Virus record (IMG/VR): IMGVR_UViG_3300035698_005679
Coordinates: 1-36,284 of that record
Length of the DNA: 36,284 nucleotides
Direction: 5' to 3' (one strand)
Source of the DNA: a virus
The notes under the pieces: model-generated
What the model was told of the DNA's origin: nothing
Database searches by the model: none
Seen by the model: the letters and a program-made list of their open reading frames with translations, nothing else
Made by a program: the position numbers and the translations under genes
Part shown: piece by piece, positions 20,930-29,435 of the stretch
Position numbering within the stretch: the first letter of the stretch is position 1
How the letters are laid out: each line of letters opens with the position of its first letter

Positions 20930-23900
20930 ATGGTAGTAGCAGTCAAATATGCGAATAGGGTGTTGGAAACTAGTACTACTACTGGTACCGTCTCCGTAAT
21001 TTTGGACGGGGCTGTAACTGGTTATCAGGGCTTTATTGCAGGAATTGGCTCTGGCGTAAACTGTTATTACTGTATCGAAGATGGTACAGACTGGGAGGTT
21101 GGCAAGGGCAGTGTGACGGGAGTCACTCTATACAGGGGGACTATCTTGGCGTCTTCTAATGGGGGGTTAGTAGTATCGTTCGGGGCAGGAACCAAAGATG
21201 TCTTCTCTGTTAACCCTGCTAGCTCTGTCCTGTTTGTTGGAGAACCCGAAAGTAGTGTGGGCATTGGTACTTCTACCTTTAATGGTACGGGCACTAAAGT
21301 TTTAGCTCTTGGTACTGGAACGGCCCCAAATGCTGGGCTGACCGATGCCGTACAACTATATAGTAAGGACCGTGGCTCCGGTAATGCAACCCTACATTTT
21401 AAAACTGAGGCTGGCCTAGAGGCTGTCTTAGATGATTGGTTCGACCAGGGCGTAAAGACTACCTCTCAACCAACCTTTGGCAAAATCTTTATTGATGATG
21501 ACCCAGACAATACCTTCTTGGAGATTGATTGGGCTGAGGGGTCTGCGGGTAAAAGGTCTGGAGTATTGTTCGGACAGGTTTCAGGGGCGTCCGCCTCTTT
21601 GACTGAGGAAACTACTGGGGCTGAGGGACTAAGGTTGAGCTGGCTTGATTCGGGCACATCAACGCAAAGTCTACAGTTTTGCTACAATGATTTGGAGGCC
21701 TTTGCATCTCAAACTTTTGTGGAGGCTGCAAGATTCAAACTCACTAATTTTGGATTAGGCCAGACTACCTTTGATGCGACTGGCACTAAGACTTTTGCCG
21801 TAGGTACTGGAACTACCCCCTCTGCTGGTCTTACTGATGCTATCCAATTGTATAGTAAGAACTTCGCAGCAGGCAACGCCTGTCCGACATTCAAAACTGA
21901 GAATGGTACGGAGATACAATTAAATCAAAACCTAGTTACTACTGCTAGCCCATCATTTGCAGCCGCTACGCTGCGTACAGACGCTAACAGCAATGTTCGC
22001 CTGTTAAATTTATACAACACCAATATCAGTTTCGACTTTGCGGCGGGAGCGGAAGTATATCTGGGTGATAATAATAGCGATAACTATCTGAAGTTCAGGC
22101 AGTCCGGCGACGGCGCTTCGCACCACTCTCACATAATCCATAACAGTACCCTGTCTTCAGCTAGCCTGTACATCACAGCCGAGAACTCAGCCGGCAAAGT
22201 AATTATCGAGACAGTAAGTACGCCCAGGTTGACAGTAGATGCGGCAGGTGATGTCAGCATCAATACCAATCAACTTTATATAGATGAGTCTACTGGTTAT
22301 ATCGGAATCGGAAATTCAGTCCCAGCGGCACTAATTCACGTCGGAGGCGCGTCAAGTGTTGGGTCATTCACAACGACCGCCGATAAGGTGGTTGCATTAA
22401 CGTCTACCACCAACGGAGACGAGCTGGCTTATCAGATATATTCAGCAGAAGGTTCGAACAACCGGAGAGTGAAATTCTTCCTTGATGATACCACCGGACT
22501 TTACGGGTTTGACTCTAGCGCAAGCAGTTCGGTTGCAGACTTTACCATAAGTCGAAGCGGAGTCATTTTACTTCGCACTAACAGTGACGGTGACATTAGC
22601 GTAGAAGACAACAAGATTACCAATGTAGCACACGCCACTTCCGGTCTAGACGCAGCTAGCTCCCTGTATGTCCAATCTCGCCTACAAAATCTTGTAACCA
22701 ACGGAAATGGACTACTAGGAGACAATACTAACTTTAGCGACTTTACTTACCAGCCAGCAGAAAGGTTCGCGGGTGGGGGTTCTTTCGAAAAGGTATCTGG
22801 GTCAGTCATCATAAATACTGATGAATTGATTCCGGTAGACCCTAGTCGTACCTATCGAATGTCCTACTACATAAACTTACTGGACGACAACGGAGGGGAG
22901 ACGTTTAAGCACTATGGTATGATAAGTTGCTATGATGCAGACTCACTTTTCATATCCCCTGAATTTGTCCTATATAAGACGGGGACAGAAACAACCTTGG
23001 CGGCAGACCTGGACTATGGTGACACTACCATTACTCTTACTGATGCCACCAACTGGGATAACGCTTCTTCTGTTGGACACGTTCGTAATATAGTCCTCTA
23101 TGGATATCAGAATGCTGATGGATACACTTATGAAGACTATACATATTCCAGAAATTCATCTCATCTGTTATCTGACTTTAGTTCTAATGGGGCTTGGGCT
23201 ATCTCTGGTATTAGCGGCAATGTTATCACGTTGAGGTCGCCATGGACGGGGGCATCCTATACTTCTGGTACGGCTGTAGCGAATAATAAGAGTGGGGCAA
23301 CCTATAACTATATTGCAGGATTGAATGTAGCCACACCCTCAACTTGGACTAAATATAGCGGGACAATTGGTGGGTTAGATTCGAACGGAACAAACCTCAC
23401 TTACAAATTTCGTCAAGGTACGGCTTTTATTGTGGTTGGTTGGCTGCTTAATAGGGATGGTGCCGCAAATGGAACTACCGCTATTGATGCTGTTACCTTT
23501 GAATTAGGTTTCGTTCCTAGTGACGGGATGACAATAACTCTTGAAAATCCCTCAACAGCCTTAGTTGCTGATGATGATATTGGTAGAATTAACTTTTATG
23601 CAAACGATAGTTCTGCTAATGGGGTAGGAGTACAAGCTGCTATTAGGGGATATACTCGGCAATCTACTAATTCGTTTGGCAACCTTGGATTTCTTACAGG
23701 TTCTGATGCTACGACTCTAACTGAAAAACTTTCATTAGACTTTAATGGTAATCTAGGATTGGGATATGCTACGACAGTAGGAAGTAGAAGTCAGGTATTT
23801 ATGATAGCCAACGGTACTGCTCCGTCAGCAAGCATTACAGATGGAATCCAAATGTATTCTGCTGACCAAGCAGCAGGTAACGCCTGTCCTCATTTTCGAA

Positions 23901-24034
23901 CTGAGCTTGGGGATGTTGTAAAATTGTATAAGCAATCCCATATTGTTGACGCTACCAATGCTGCGGATGTCATCACAAGAGTAAATGCTATTTTAGTAGT
24001 GCTTGAAAACCTCGGATTTAATGCGACAAGCTAA
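20930..24034 (+). CDS. Fibre/receptor-binding-type protein with repeated modules
   Basis: A 1034-aa beta-rich protein. A ~50-residue module recurs three times (about residues 113-165, 278-333 and 940-1005): T-G-T-K ... G-T-G-T-A-P-x-A-G-L-T-D-A-x-Q-L-Y-S-K ... G-N-A-x-P-x-F-x-T-E-x-G. This module occurs in fibres of other tailed phages. Residues ~600-900 look like carbohydrate-binding-type beta domains (L-L-D-D-N-G-G-E-T-F). The C-terminus (H-I-V-D-A-T-N-A-A-D-V-I-T-R-V-N-A-I) is a helical trimerisation-type end. Its position between capsid and neck genes leaves open a head or neck fibre rather than tail fibre. Confidence 0.75.
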   Translation: MVVAVKYANRVLETSTTTGTVSVILDGAVTGYQGFIAGIGSGVNCYYCIEDGTDWEVGKGSVTGVTLYRGTILASSNGGLVVSFGAGTKDVFSVNPASSVLFVGEPESSVGIGTSTFNGTGTKVLALGTGTAPNAGLTDAVQLYSKDRGSGNATLHFKTEAGLEAVLDDWFDQGVKTTSQPTFGKIFIDDDPDNTFLEIDWAEGSAGKRSGVLFGQVSGASASLTEETTGAEGLRLSWLDSGTSTQSLQFCYNDLEAFASQTFVEAARFKLTNFGLGQTTFDATGTKTFAVGTGTTPSAGLTDAIQLYSKNFAAGNACPTFKTENGTEIQLNQNLVTTASPSFAAATLRTDANSNVRLLNLYNTNISFDFAAGAEVYLGDNNSDNYLKFRQSGDGASHHSHIIHNSTLSSASLYITAENSAGKVIIETVSTPRLTVDAAGDVSINTNQLYIDESTGYIGIGNSVPAALIHVGGASSVGSFTTTADKVVALTSTTNGDELAYQIYSAEGSNNRRVKFFLDDTTGLYGFDSSASSSVADFTISRSGVILLRTNSDGDISVEDNKITNVAHATSGLDAASSLYVQSRLQNLVTNGNGLLGDNTNFSDFTYQPAERFAGGGSFEKVSGSVIINTDELIPVDPSRTYRMSYYINLLDDNGGETFKHYGMISCYDADSLFISPEFVLYKTGTETTLAADLDYGDTTITLTDATNWDNASSVGHVRNIVLYGYQNADGYTYEDYTYSRNSSHLLSDFSSNGAWAISGISGNVITLRSPWTGASYTSGTAVANNKSGATYNYIAGLNVATPSTWTKYSGTIGGLDSNGTNLTYKFRQGTAFIVVGWLLNRDGAANGTTAIDAVTFELGFVPSDGMTITLENPSTALVADDDIGRINFYANDSSANGVGVQAAIRGYTRQSTNSFGNLGFLTGSDATTLTEKLSLDFNGNLGLGYATTVGSRSQVFMIANGTAPSASITDGIQMYSADQAAGNACPHFRTELGDVVKLYKQSHIVDATNAADVITRVNAILVVLENLGFNATS

Positions 24035-25770
24035 TGAGCAGTTTCGGACCAATCGGCAAATATCCCATATCGGGGCTCTTCGTAACCTTCGACGCCTCGA
24101 TGACTGAGGGGCTTTCATTTGGAGATAGTTATGCTCAAGAGCTGACTCTTCTGGGGGCCCTTGTCGATGGGGTAAAGGTTGGAGATGTTAAGACGGCAGT
24201 GATGAACCTGATAAGGAGCGCCCAGGAAGGTTCTGAGCTTGGCGACCAGTGGGCCGCCATAGCATCTTTAGTTGCTGGTAAATCTGAGGGGGTAGTAGCC
24301 TCAGATATGATGGAGGTGTTAGCTCAGCTTGGTAGTCAAAACCAGGAGGGTGCAGCTTATTCGGATGTTATGGATGTAGTCTTAGCTATAGTTAGGGCTA
24401 CTGTAGACGGGGTAAAAACCGGAGACAACTGGGTAAATAACGCCATCCTTAAGAGTCAGGCAGTAGAAAATATTATACAGGGGGACCTCTATCAGGCGAT
24501 ATCAACCCTGATAAAGAATGTAGAGGAAGGGGCGTCTGTAGGAGATACCTGGGATACTATCCTGTTGGCTAAAAGTGCCCTGACAGAGGGCATAGCGGCC
24601 TCAGATGAGTTTACTGCGATAGTCCTATCAACATTGCAGGGCTTGATTTCAGAGGGGATAAGGGCGGGCGATGACTGGTCTAATAGTGCCCTACTAAACG
24701 CCCTACCCTCCGAGGGCTTCGTTCAGTCAGACTCCTATCAGTCAGCCCTAACCATATTAAAAACCCTCTCAGACGAAATAGAACTGGGAGATGTATGGGA
24801 CTCCCTATTAGTAGCAAGGGCCCCCACCGATGAGGGGACCCAACTTTCCGACACGTTCGCCGCCATCGTTCTGTCGATTGTAGTGGGAGCAGCAAGTGAG
24901 GGTGCTGAAGTTGGGGATAGTTGGTTAAATAGGACTATCCTTAATACGGTATTATCAGAGGGAGTAGTTCAGTCCGATATTTACCAGGCTGTGACTAACC
25001 TTATCAGGACCTTCGACGAGGGAATAACTCTCGGTGAAACATGGGCAACATTTCTTTCTGCTCGACCGAATTTGACTGAGGGCATCTCCCTATCAGATGT
25101 ATTTGCCGCTACAGTTCTATCTCAAATCCAGAACTATCTGTCAGACGGAGTTGGAGTAGGAGAAGAATTCATTACGAGCCTTAATCGTCTAACCAATCTG
25201 GTCGAAGAAGTTCTTTTGGACGAGTCCTTTTCCGCACAGATAGCGGCCTCTAAGGCGGCGGGAGACGGACACGTTCAGGGCGATTCCTATATTACTCAAC
25301 TGCTAATGCTTGGGTCTAAGGCAGAGGGTATTGTTATTGGGGACAGCTTCACAATTAGCCTTCTTCTGGGGCAGCAGCATACCGAGGAGGCTATTTTTGG
25401 TAGTAGTTTCGCAGCCATAATATTGGCTCGTATCCTGCAAACATGGGTATGGTCTCTGTCCGAAAGGAACTCTATCTGGGTATGTTGTGCAAGAACCAAA
25501 GACTGGTTATGTGGGGAAAGGGAGGTTTCGTGGACCTGCGATATCAGAAATATCGTCTGGTTGTGTATTAATAGGAATATAGAGTGGGTATGTGCTAGTA
25601 GGACTTCTATTTGGTCTACCGCCTCTAGGTGTCGAGAATGGATGACCGAGAATAGGGAGATAGGCTGGCTAACCGAAGCAAGGTGTGCAGCCTGGGCGAC
25701 AACAGATAGATGCTCAGAATGGGTATTGTCCACTAAACCAATTACCTGGACTATAGAAGAGAGGCAATAA
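24034..25770 (+). CDS. Repeat-rich virion protein with W/R nonapeptide tail
   Basis: A 578-aa protein whose start overlaps the fibre stop (TAATG). Residues ~22-470 are about 22 repeats of ~20 residues centred on E-G-x4-[GS]-D-x-[WFY]. The last aromatic cycles in places as W-F-W-Y, giving a four-repeat super-unit of ~85 residues. Residues 473-578 are about 12 nonapeptides of the form W-x-[CT]-x-x-R-x-x-x. Similar W/R repeats are seen in other phage structural proteins, but their function is not known to me. It is likely an extended stalk with a beta-rich end. Note the many cysteines in the nonapeptides. Confidence 0.6.
   Translation: MSSFGPIGKYPISGLFVTFDASMTEGLSFGDSYAQELTLLGALVDGVKVGDVKTAVMNLIRSAQEGSELGDQWAAIASLVAGKSEGVVASDMMEVLAQLGSQNQEGAAYSDVMDVVLAIVRATVDGVKTGDNWVNNAILKSQAVENIIQGDLYQAISTLIKNVEEGASVGDTWDTILLAKSALTEGIAASDEFTAIVLSTLQGLISEGIRAGDDWSNSALLNALPSEGFVQSDSYQSALTILKTLSDEIELGDVWDSLLVARAPTDEGTQLSDTFAAIVLSIVVGAASEGAEVGDSWLNRTILNTVLSEGVVQSDIYQAVTNLIRTFDEGITLGETWATFLSARPNLTEGISLSDVFAATVLSQIQNYLSDGVGVGEEFITSLNRLTNLVEEVLLDESFSAQIAASKAAGDGHVQGDSYITQLLMLGSKAEGIVIGDSFTISLLLGQQHTEEAIFGSSFAAIILARILQTWVWSLSERNSIWVCCARTKDWLCGEREVSWTCDIRNIVWLCINRNIEWVCASRTSIWSTASRCREWMTENREIGWLTEARCAAWATTDRCSEWVLSTKPITWTIEERQ
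25450..25767 (+). repeat. Coding repeat: 9-residue W-R units, twelve copies
   Basis: The 27-bp period codes 12 units beginning with Trp. Position 6 is Arg in all but unit 11 (Lys). Position 3 is Cys in units 2-6 and mostly Thr in 7-10. The DNA itself is diverged between units, so the protein pattern, not recent duplication, is conserved. The alternation suggests stacked beta strands with W and R on the same face. Confidence 0.88.
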
Positions 25771-26063
25771 TGTCAGGGGCCCTTACATCAAAAAACATAA
25801 TTTATAAGCAGTCGGGGGAGACCCTAGCTGTTTCGATAGACTTTTCAGCATGGTTGAGTTCTACCGCTATCCTGTCCACTCCTACGTCGTCCGTAGAGCC
25901 TTCGGGTTTGACGGTGGGTAGTTTGACTATTAGCAGTCAGACGGCAACTATGACCCTTGCTGGTGGCGATAATGGCACTACATACAGAGTACAGATTACA
26001 GTAAATGTAGACGATGGTCAAATCTTAGTTGGCGATGGTATTTGTAAAGTAAAGGATAGATAA
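25770..26063 (+). CDS. Small beta-rich structural protein
   Basis: A 97-aa protein overlapping the previous stop by one base, with AGAGG upstream. It has the outline of an Ig-like domain: I-D-F-S-A-W-L, T-V-G-S-L-T-I-S-S-Q-T-A-T-M-T-L-A-G-G-D-N-G-T-T-Y-R-V-Q-I. Ends in V-G-D-G-I-C-K-V-K. Small Ig-like proteins of this kind usually decorate virions. The exact partner is not known. Confidence 0.6.
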   Translation: MSGALTSKNIIYKQSGETLAVSIDFSAWLSSTAILSTPTSSVEPSGLTVGSLTISSQTATMTLAGGDNGTTYRVQITVNVDDGQILVGDGICKVKDR

Positions 26064-26064
26064 C

Positions 26065-26568
26065 ATGAGTTGGCAAGATTCGGGTATAATAATATTGAGA
26101 AATCTGATTTGGGATAATGATACTACAGTGACGTATTCGGACTCCAGACTAGAAGAGCTTTTAGTTGTAGCTGCCTCCCAAATATTGAGGGAGGTTGCCC
26201 TAAGCATTAGTTATGTAGTCAATATAACGACTTCCACTATTACTCCAGACCCAGAAACAGATGTAGACTTCATGTATTTTATGACATTGAAGTCGGCCTG
26301 TATACTAGATAGGGGCAACGCTAGATTGGCAGCCATGAGACATGGTATAGAGGCAAAATGTGGTCCCGCCGTACTTAAGACGTTGGGTCATATCGACGCC
26401 TTTGACCTTCTTCTTAGAGAGGGGTACTGTAAGGCTTACGAAAAGGCTAAGACTGAATATCAGTTTACTAGAAGTAATACCAGAAGAGCTATCCTTAGCC
26501 CCTTCATCGGTAATAATTTTGACCCAGGCAGTTTATCTGCCCTAAATAATAATAGGAGACATTACTAA
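26065..26568 (+). CDS. Putative head-tail connector (neck) protein
   Basis: A 167-aa protein that begins the neck cluster. It resembles phage connector proteins in which a helical N-terminus (L-E-E-L-L-V-V-A-A-S-Q-I-L) is followed by a beta insertion (T-S-T-I-T-P-D-P), an L-K-S-A-C-I-L helix, and a C-terminal L-S-P-F segment. Position just before other joining genes supports a role in closing the head and joining the tail. Family membership is by resemblance only. Ribosome site AGGATAGATAAC. Confidence 0.6.
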   Translation: MSWQDSGIIILRNLIWDNDTTVTYSDSRLEELLVVAASQILREVALSISYVVNITTSTITPDPETDVDFMYFMTLKSACILDRGNARLAAMRHGIEAKCGPAVLKTLGHIDAFDLLLREGYCKAYEKAKTEYQFTRSNTRRAILSPFIGNNFDPGSLSALNNNRRHY

Positions 26569-26771
26569 TGGCATCAGACATTAAAAATAACGCAGATGGT
26601 ACGACCGGTACTAGCCGAATAGGTAAAGTAGTAGTGGCCACAGGTGGTCGTAAGTCTAATGGTTATAAAGTGTATGACCCCACCCAGAATAGGGTTGCAG
26701 ATACAGACATAGCGGACGTAACAACTAAGTTTGATAATAGGTTCGATGACCCAGCTTACTACGGGGCTTAA
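26568..26771 (+). CDS. Unknown small protein (67 aa)
   Basis: Start overlaps the preceding stop (TAATG), with GGAG upstream. The product (MASDIKNNADGTTGTSRIGK...) is Gly/Asp/Thr-rich with D-P-T-Q-N-R-V-A-D-T-D and ends D-D-P-A-Y-Y-G-A. No family recognised; a short neck-region structural protein is likely. Confidence 0.5.
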   Translation: MASDIKNNADGTTGTSRIGKVVVATGGRKSNGYKVYDPTQNRVADTDIADVTTKFDNRFDDPAYYGA

Positions 26772-26773
26772 TT

Positions 26774-26995
26774 ATGGCTAGTTCAAATATATTAACGGGA
26801 AGTAAATCTTCCATTGGTACTAGTGCAGTCCAACTGACTACTACTACGGTTAAGTCCAATCAGGGGGTCCAAGTATTGGCGGATAGTGATAATGATGGTA
26901 CTATCTATGTGGGCTCAAGTACCGTAACGGCAGATGGTGCTGATGCTACCACGGGATTTCCGTTAGCTGCTGGACAGAGTATAACTGAATATTAA
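26774..26995 (+). CDS. Small structural protein, possibly truncated
   Basis: A 73-aa protein (M-A-S-S-N-I-L-T-G-S-K-S-S-I-G-T) of a type seen in other phages, where G-F-P-L-A-A-G-Q-S-I is usually followed by more beta strands. Here the frame stops after S-I-T-E-Y. A long open frame resumes in the +1 frame directly at the stop (26985-27191). So the protein may be truncated by a frame change, or end here and be followed by a remnant. Confidence 0.5.
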   Translation: MASSNILTGSKSSIGTSAVQLTTTTVKSNQGVQVLADSDNDGTIYVGSSTVTADGADATTGFPLAAGQSITEY

Positions 26996-27191
26996 TGCTG
27001 CGGATGACCTGACCTATAGCGACACTGGCCTAACTGAGGGTACTACCTATTATTCTATTGTTGGAGACTACTGGTATGAGGATTTTGAGACTGCTGGGAC
27101 GACTATAGGAGATGGTAATACTGTGTACCAAGTGTCGTTTATTACTGCCGCTGAGGTTGGATGCGGGACGGGTACTATTACTGTTACTTAA
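26985..27191 (+). pseudogene. Frame-broken coding remnant, fibronectin-III-like
   Basis: The frame is open from 26985 to TAA 27191 (about 68 codons) and reads as clear protein: A-A-D-D-L-T-Y-S-D-T-G-L-T-E-G-T-T-Y-Y, then a run ending T-G-T-I-T-V-T. The D-T-G-L-x-x-G-T-x-Y-Y pattern is typical of fibronectin-III domains. No ATG lies in frame; the only ATG nearby (26996) is in another frame and closes after four codons. It is in the +1 frame relative to the gene ending at 26995. Possible explanations: a +1 frameshift at TAT-TAA-T, a disabling indel, or a recombination scar. Confidence 0.5.
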
Positions 27192-27203
27192 GATGGAGTT
27201 AGT

Positions 27204-27725
27204 ATGACCAATCCTTTTTCAGGTATAATTAATGCAGAGATGCACACTCTCTGGACAAACATGATTGATGCCCTGATAGAAGAGGGGGCCCTAAGTGTGC
27301 CCTGTCGCCCAATCTATGAGGGAGATAAGAATGAGGATATCCCAGGGGGAGGTAATGCTACGGACCCCATTGGGAATAAGCCTCCCGCTATCTTCCTACA
27401 TGGTGGACCCAAGCTAGAATTGTCTGGGGAAGATGTTCAGAGTTCCTCTGTTGCAGGGGCCACAATATATTTGTGTGTCATTTGGAATTCCAGAGATTGG
27501 ATTAAGACTAACGTGTCAGAATCCCTCATTAATACTCCAAGTATACATGTTCAAACATTGTCAAGGGTGGCGGATGTGTTGACTTTGAAAAGAGTTAACA
27601 AGCTAGTTATTGATACTGATATTGAGAGTATGATAAGGTATACCTTTCAAAGAGCTAGTGAGCCTGAACCATGCGGGTTTGGTCCAGCTACCCACTTTGT
27701 TACTATGTGGAGAAAGATAGGATGA
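27204..27725 (+). CDS. Putative neck or tail-completion protein
   Basis: A 173-aa protein with GGAG five bases before ATG 27204. N-P-F-S-G-I-I-N-A-E-M-H-T-L-W-T-N-M-I at the N-terminus and P-C-R-P-I-Y match a class of phage joining proteins that follow connectors. The middle is beta-rich (A-I-F-L-H-G-G-P-K-L-E, A-T-I-Y-L-C-V-I-W). The likely role is head closure or tail termination; it acts in the capsid-tail interface. Assignment is by position and pattern. Its stop overlaps the start of the next gene (ATGA). Confidence 0.55.
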   Translation: MTNPFSGIINAEMHTLWTNMIDALIEEGALSVPCRPIYEGDKNEDIPGGGNATDPIGNKPPAIFLHGGPKLELSGEDVQSSSVAGATIYLCVIWNSRDWIKTNVSESLINTPSIHVQTLSRVADVLTLKRVNKLVIDTDIESMIRYTFQRASEPEPCGFGPATHFVTMWRKIG

Positions 27726-28384
27726 GTTTAAGACTCTACGTCACACTGCCTAGGGAAGACCGCATAAAAAAGAAGACTATGAGGGCGCTAAGAGGTTCAC
27801 TTAACTACATGATAACTAGCACCGCCCCTATTATTCAGAGGAAGCTACAAAACATTATTAAGGTAGCTATTCAGAGTACTGAAGAGTATAGAAGTATTCA
27901 TGGGGGAGACCTACAGGGCGCCCTGGGACTATCCTCTCCCTCAATGTTAGACAGTATTATAGACCAGTGGGTCTTAACAGTTCAAGTAACACCAAGGCCA
28001 GTGCGATTTACTAAGAATGCCATTATAGGTGGCTTTAAGTTGGTGGCAATCCAGAAAGACTGGAAAGACGTGCTAGGTAATCCATCGGCGTCAATAACCA
28101 CTAGAAAGGGCGAAGTATTGCCGTGGCTATCATGGCTACTATTAAGAGGAACCTCTTTAATCATTAAGGATTATGGAGTTATTCTGAGGGGCCCCGGAGC
28201 CAGGAAGGGCCGTTCTCGTAAGGGCATCATGGTAAAGGGCCGTAAAGGTAGAAAGAGAAGTTGGAGAGTTCCTGAGAAGTTTAGTGGAACAGCTAGTAAT
28301 AATTTTGTGACGAGAGCCCTCGGCACCGTCAACGCTTCTGTAGAGAAAATGATAGAAACAGAATTTCTAAAAAGAGTCAGATAA
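27722..28384 (+). CDS. Putative neck/tail-completion protein with basic C-terminus
   Basis: I start at ATG 27722 (TGGAGAAAGATAGG upstream, overlapping the previous TGA by four bases); the frame open from 27671 would overlap more with no better site. The 220-aa protein is helical at the N-terminus, beta in the middle (L-P-W-L-S-W-L-L-L-R-G-T), and strongly basic at ~165-190 (G-A-R-K-G-R-S-R-K-G). W-R-V-P-E-K-F-S-G-T-A-S-N-N-F follows. It resembles tail-completion/neck proteins of large tailed phages. Role inferred. Confidence 0.55.
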   Translation: MSLRLYVTLPREDRIKKKTMRALRGSLNYMITSTAPIIQRKLQNIIKVAIQSTEEYRSIHGGDLQGALGLSSPSMLDSIIDQWVLTVQVTPRPVRFTKNAIIGGFKLVAIQKDWKDVLGNPSASITTRKGEVLPWLSWLLLRGTSLIIKDYGVILRGPGARKGRSRKGIMVKGRKGRKRSWRVPEKFSGTASNNFVTRALGTVNASVEKMIETEFLKRVR

Positions 28385-29373
28385 TGCCTAATCTAAACCA
28401 TACAAAGTTTAAGCTTGTTCCGCAAGCCCTGGGAGATGTCCTTCTACTTAACAATCTAGAAAATAATCTGGAGATGTTCTTGAATTGGGGCTTCTTACAG
28501 ATGGGGGCCTGGTGGGATGTAGACTATGTTCCTGGTGGGGGCAGCAATACTTCCTTTCCTGCTACGACAGACCCCGCTAGATTAAGGTTGGTGGACGCCC
28601 CCAACTATGCTAATGGGCGAGTATGGGAGGGATTTAGGATGCAGTGGGTATGGGAACAAGGGGTAGACTACCTTAGCCCCGTAGATAGCAATACCTATAA
28701 TCCCAACACAGTGTCTGTATATGTTGATAATATCCTACAAGATTCAGACGACTATGTAGTAAATTATAGATTGGGTAGGGTGATTTTTAATACAGCCCTT
28801 GCGACCACAGCTACTGTAAGAGCCCAATATTCTTTTCGTTGGATTCATACCTATGGTATTGAGAATGCTCGATGGTTTAGGGAATTACAGTTCGGGTCTT
28901 TTGACGCCGATAAAGACGATTTTTTGCAACGAGATTCCGCTGGGGGGAGTTGGTCTATAGGTGGTGAACACCGCGTACAACTTCCCTCTATAGTGATTGA
29001 ATGCTCAGCAAGGGGGACATCAGAAGGATATGAGTTAGGAAACGGGTCTTTGTCCGTACACCAAGATGTTTTATTTCATATTGTGGCGGAAGACTCTTTT
29101 ATTAGAAACAATTTATTAGACGTAATGAGGGTCCAAAAGGATAAGACCCTACTATTGTTTGATACAGATGGCATTAACGCTGCTTCTGCTTGGCCCCTAG
29201 ATTCGAATGGCGACATAGCCAATTCTAACGTGTATCCAGACCTAGTGACCAACTATATTTATCGAAGATGTCAATTTGAAGAAGTAGTTTTGTCTGATGT
29301 GGATATGGTCCACCCAGACCTTTATGAAGGCACCGTTACCACTACCTTCCGAATAGTTTACGGAAATGTTTAA
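28384..29373 (+). CDS. Virion structural protein (neck or tail)
   Basis: A 329-aa beta-rich protein sharing a base with the preceding stop. Residues 1-50 are hydrophobic and helical (L-G-D-V-L-L-L-N-N-L-E-N-N). Beyond ~100 it alternates strands and loops (Y-V-D-N-I-L-Q-D-S-D-D-Y-V-V). Its place before the tail tube gene suggests a tail-terminator, neck whisker or minor tail protein; I cannot separate these. It is the last gene before the next promoter-like motif. Confidence 0.5.
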   Translation: MPNLNHTKFKLVPQALGDVLLLNNLENNLEMFLNWGFLQMGAWWDVDYVPGGGSNTSFPATTDPARLRLVDAPNYANGRVWEGFRMQWVWEQGVDYLSPVDSNTYNPNTVSVYVDNILQDSDDYVVNYRLGRVIFNTALATTATVRAQYSFRWIHTYGIENARWFRELQFGSFDADKDDFLQRDSAGGSWSIGGEHRVQLPSIVIECSARGTSEGYELGNGSLSVHQDVLFHIVAEDSFIRNNLLDVMRVQKDKTLLLFDTDGINAASAWPLDSNGDIANSNVYPDLVTNYIYRRCQFEEVVLSDVDMVHPDLYEGTVTTTFRIVYGNV

Positions 29374-29377
29374 TTTC

Positions 29378-29387
29378 GGTGTATAAT
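29378..29387 (+). promoter_or_regulatory. Phage promoter-like motif GGTGTATAAT before tail tube
   Basis: GGTGTATAAT, the reference form of the recurring motif, starts five bases after the preceding stop and lies 48 bases before ATG 29436. It precedes a gene expected to be highly expressed. No TTGACA-like box is visible at the usual distance upstream. Confidence 0.6.
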
Positions 29388-29435
29388 CCAAACACATTCA
29401 TCGCTTAATCACGCGAATCCAATGGGAGTTTTCTG

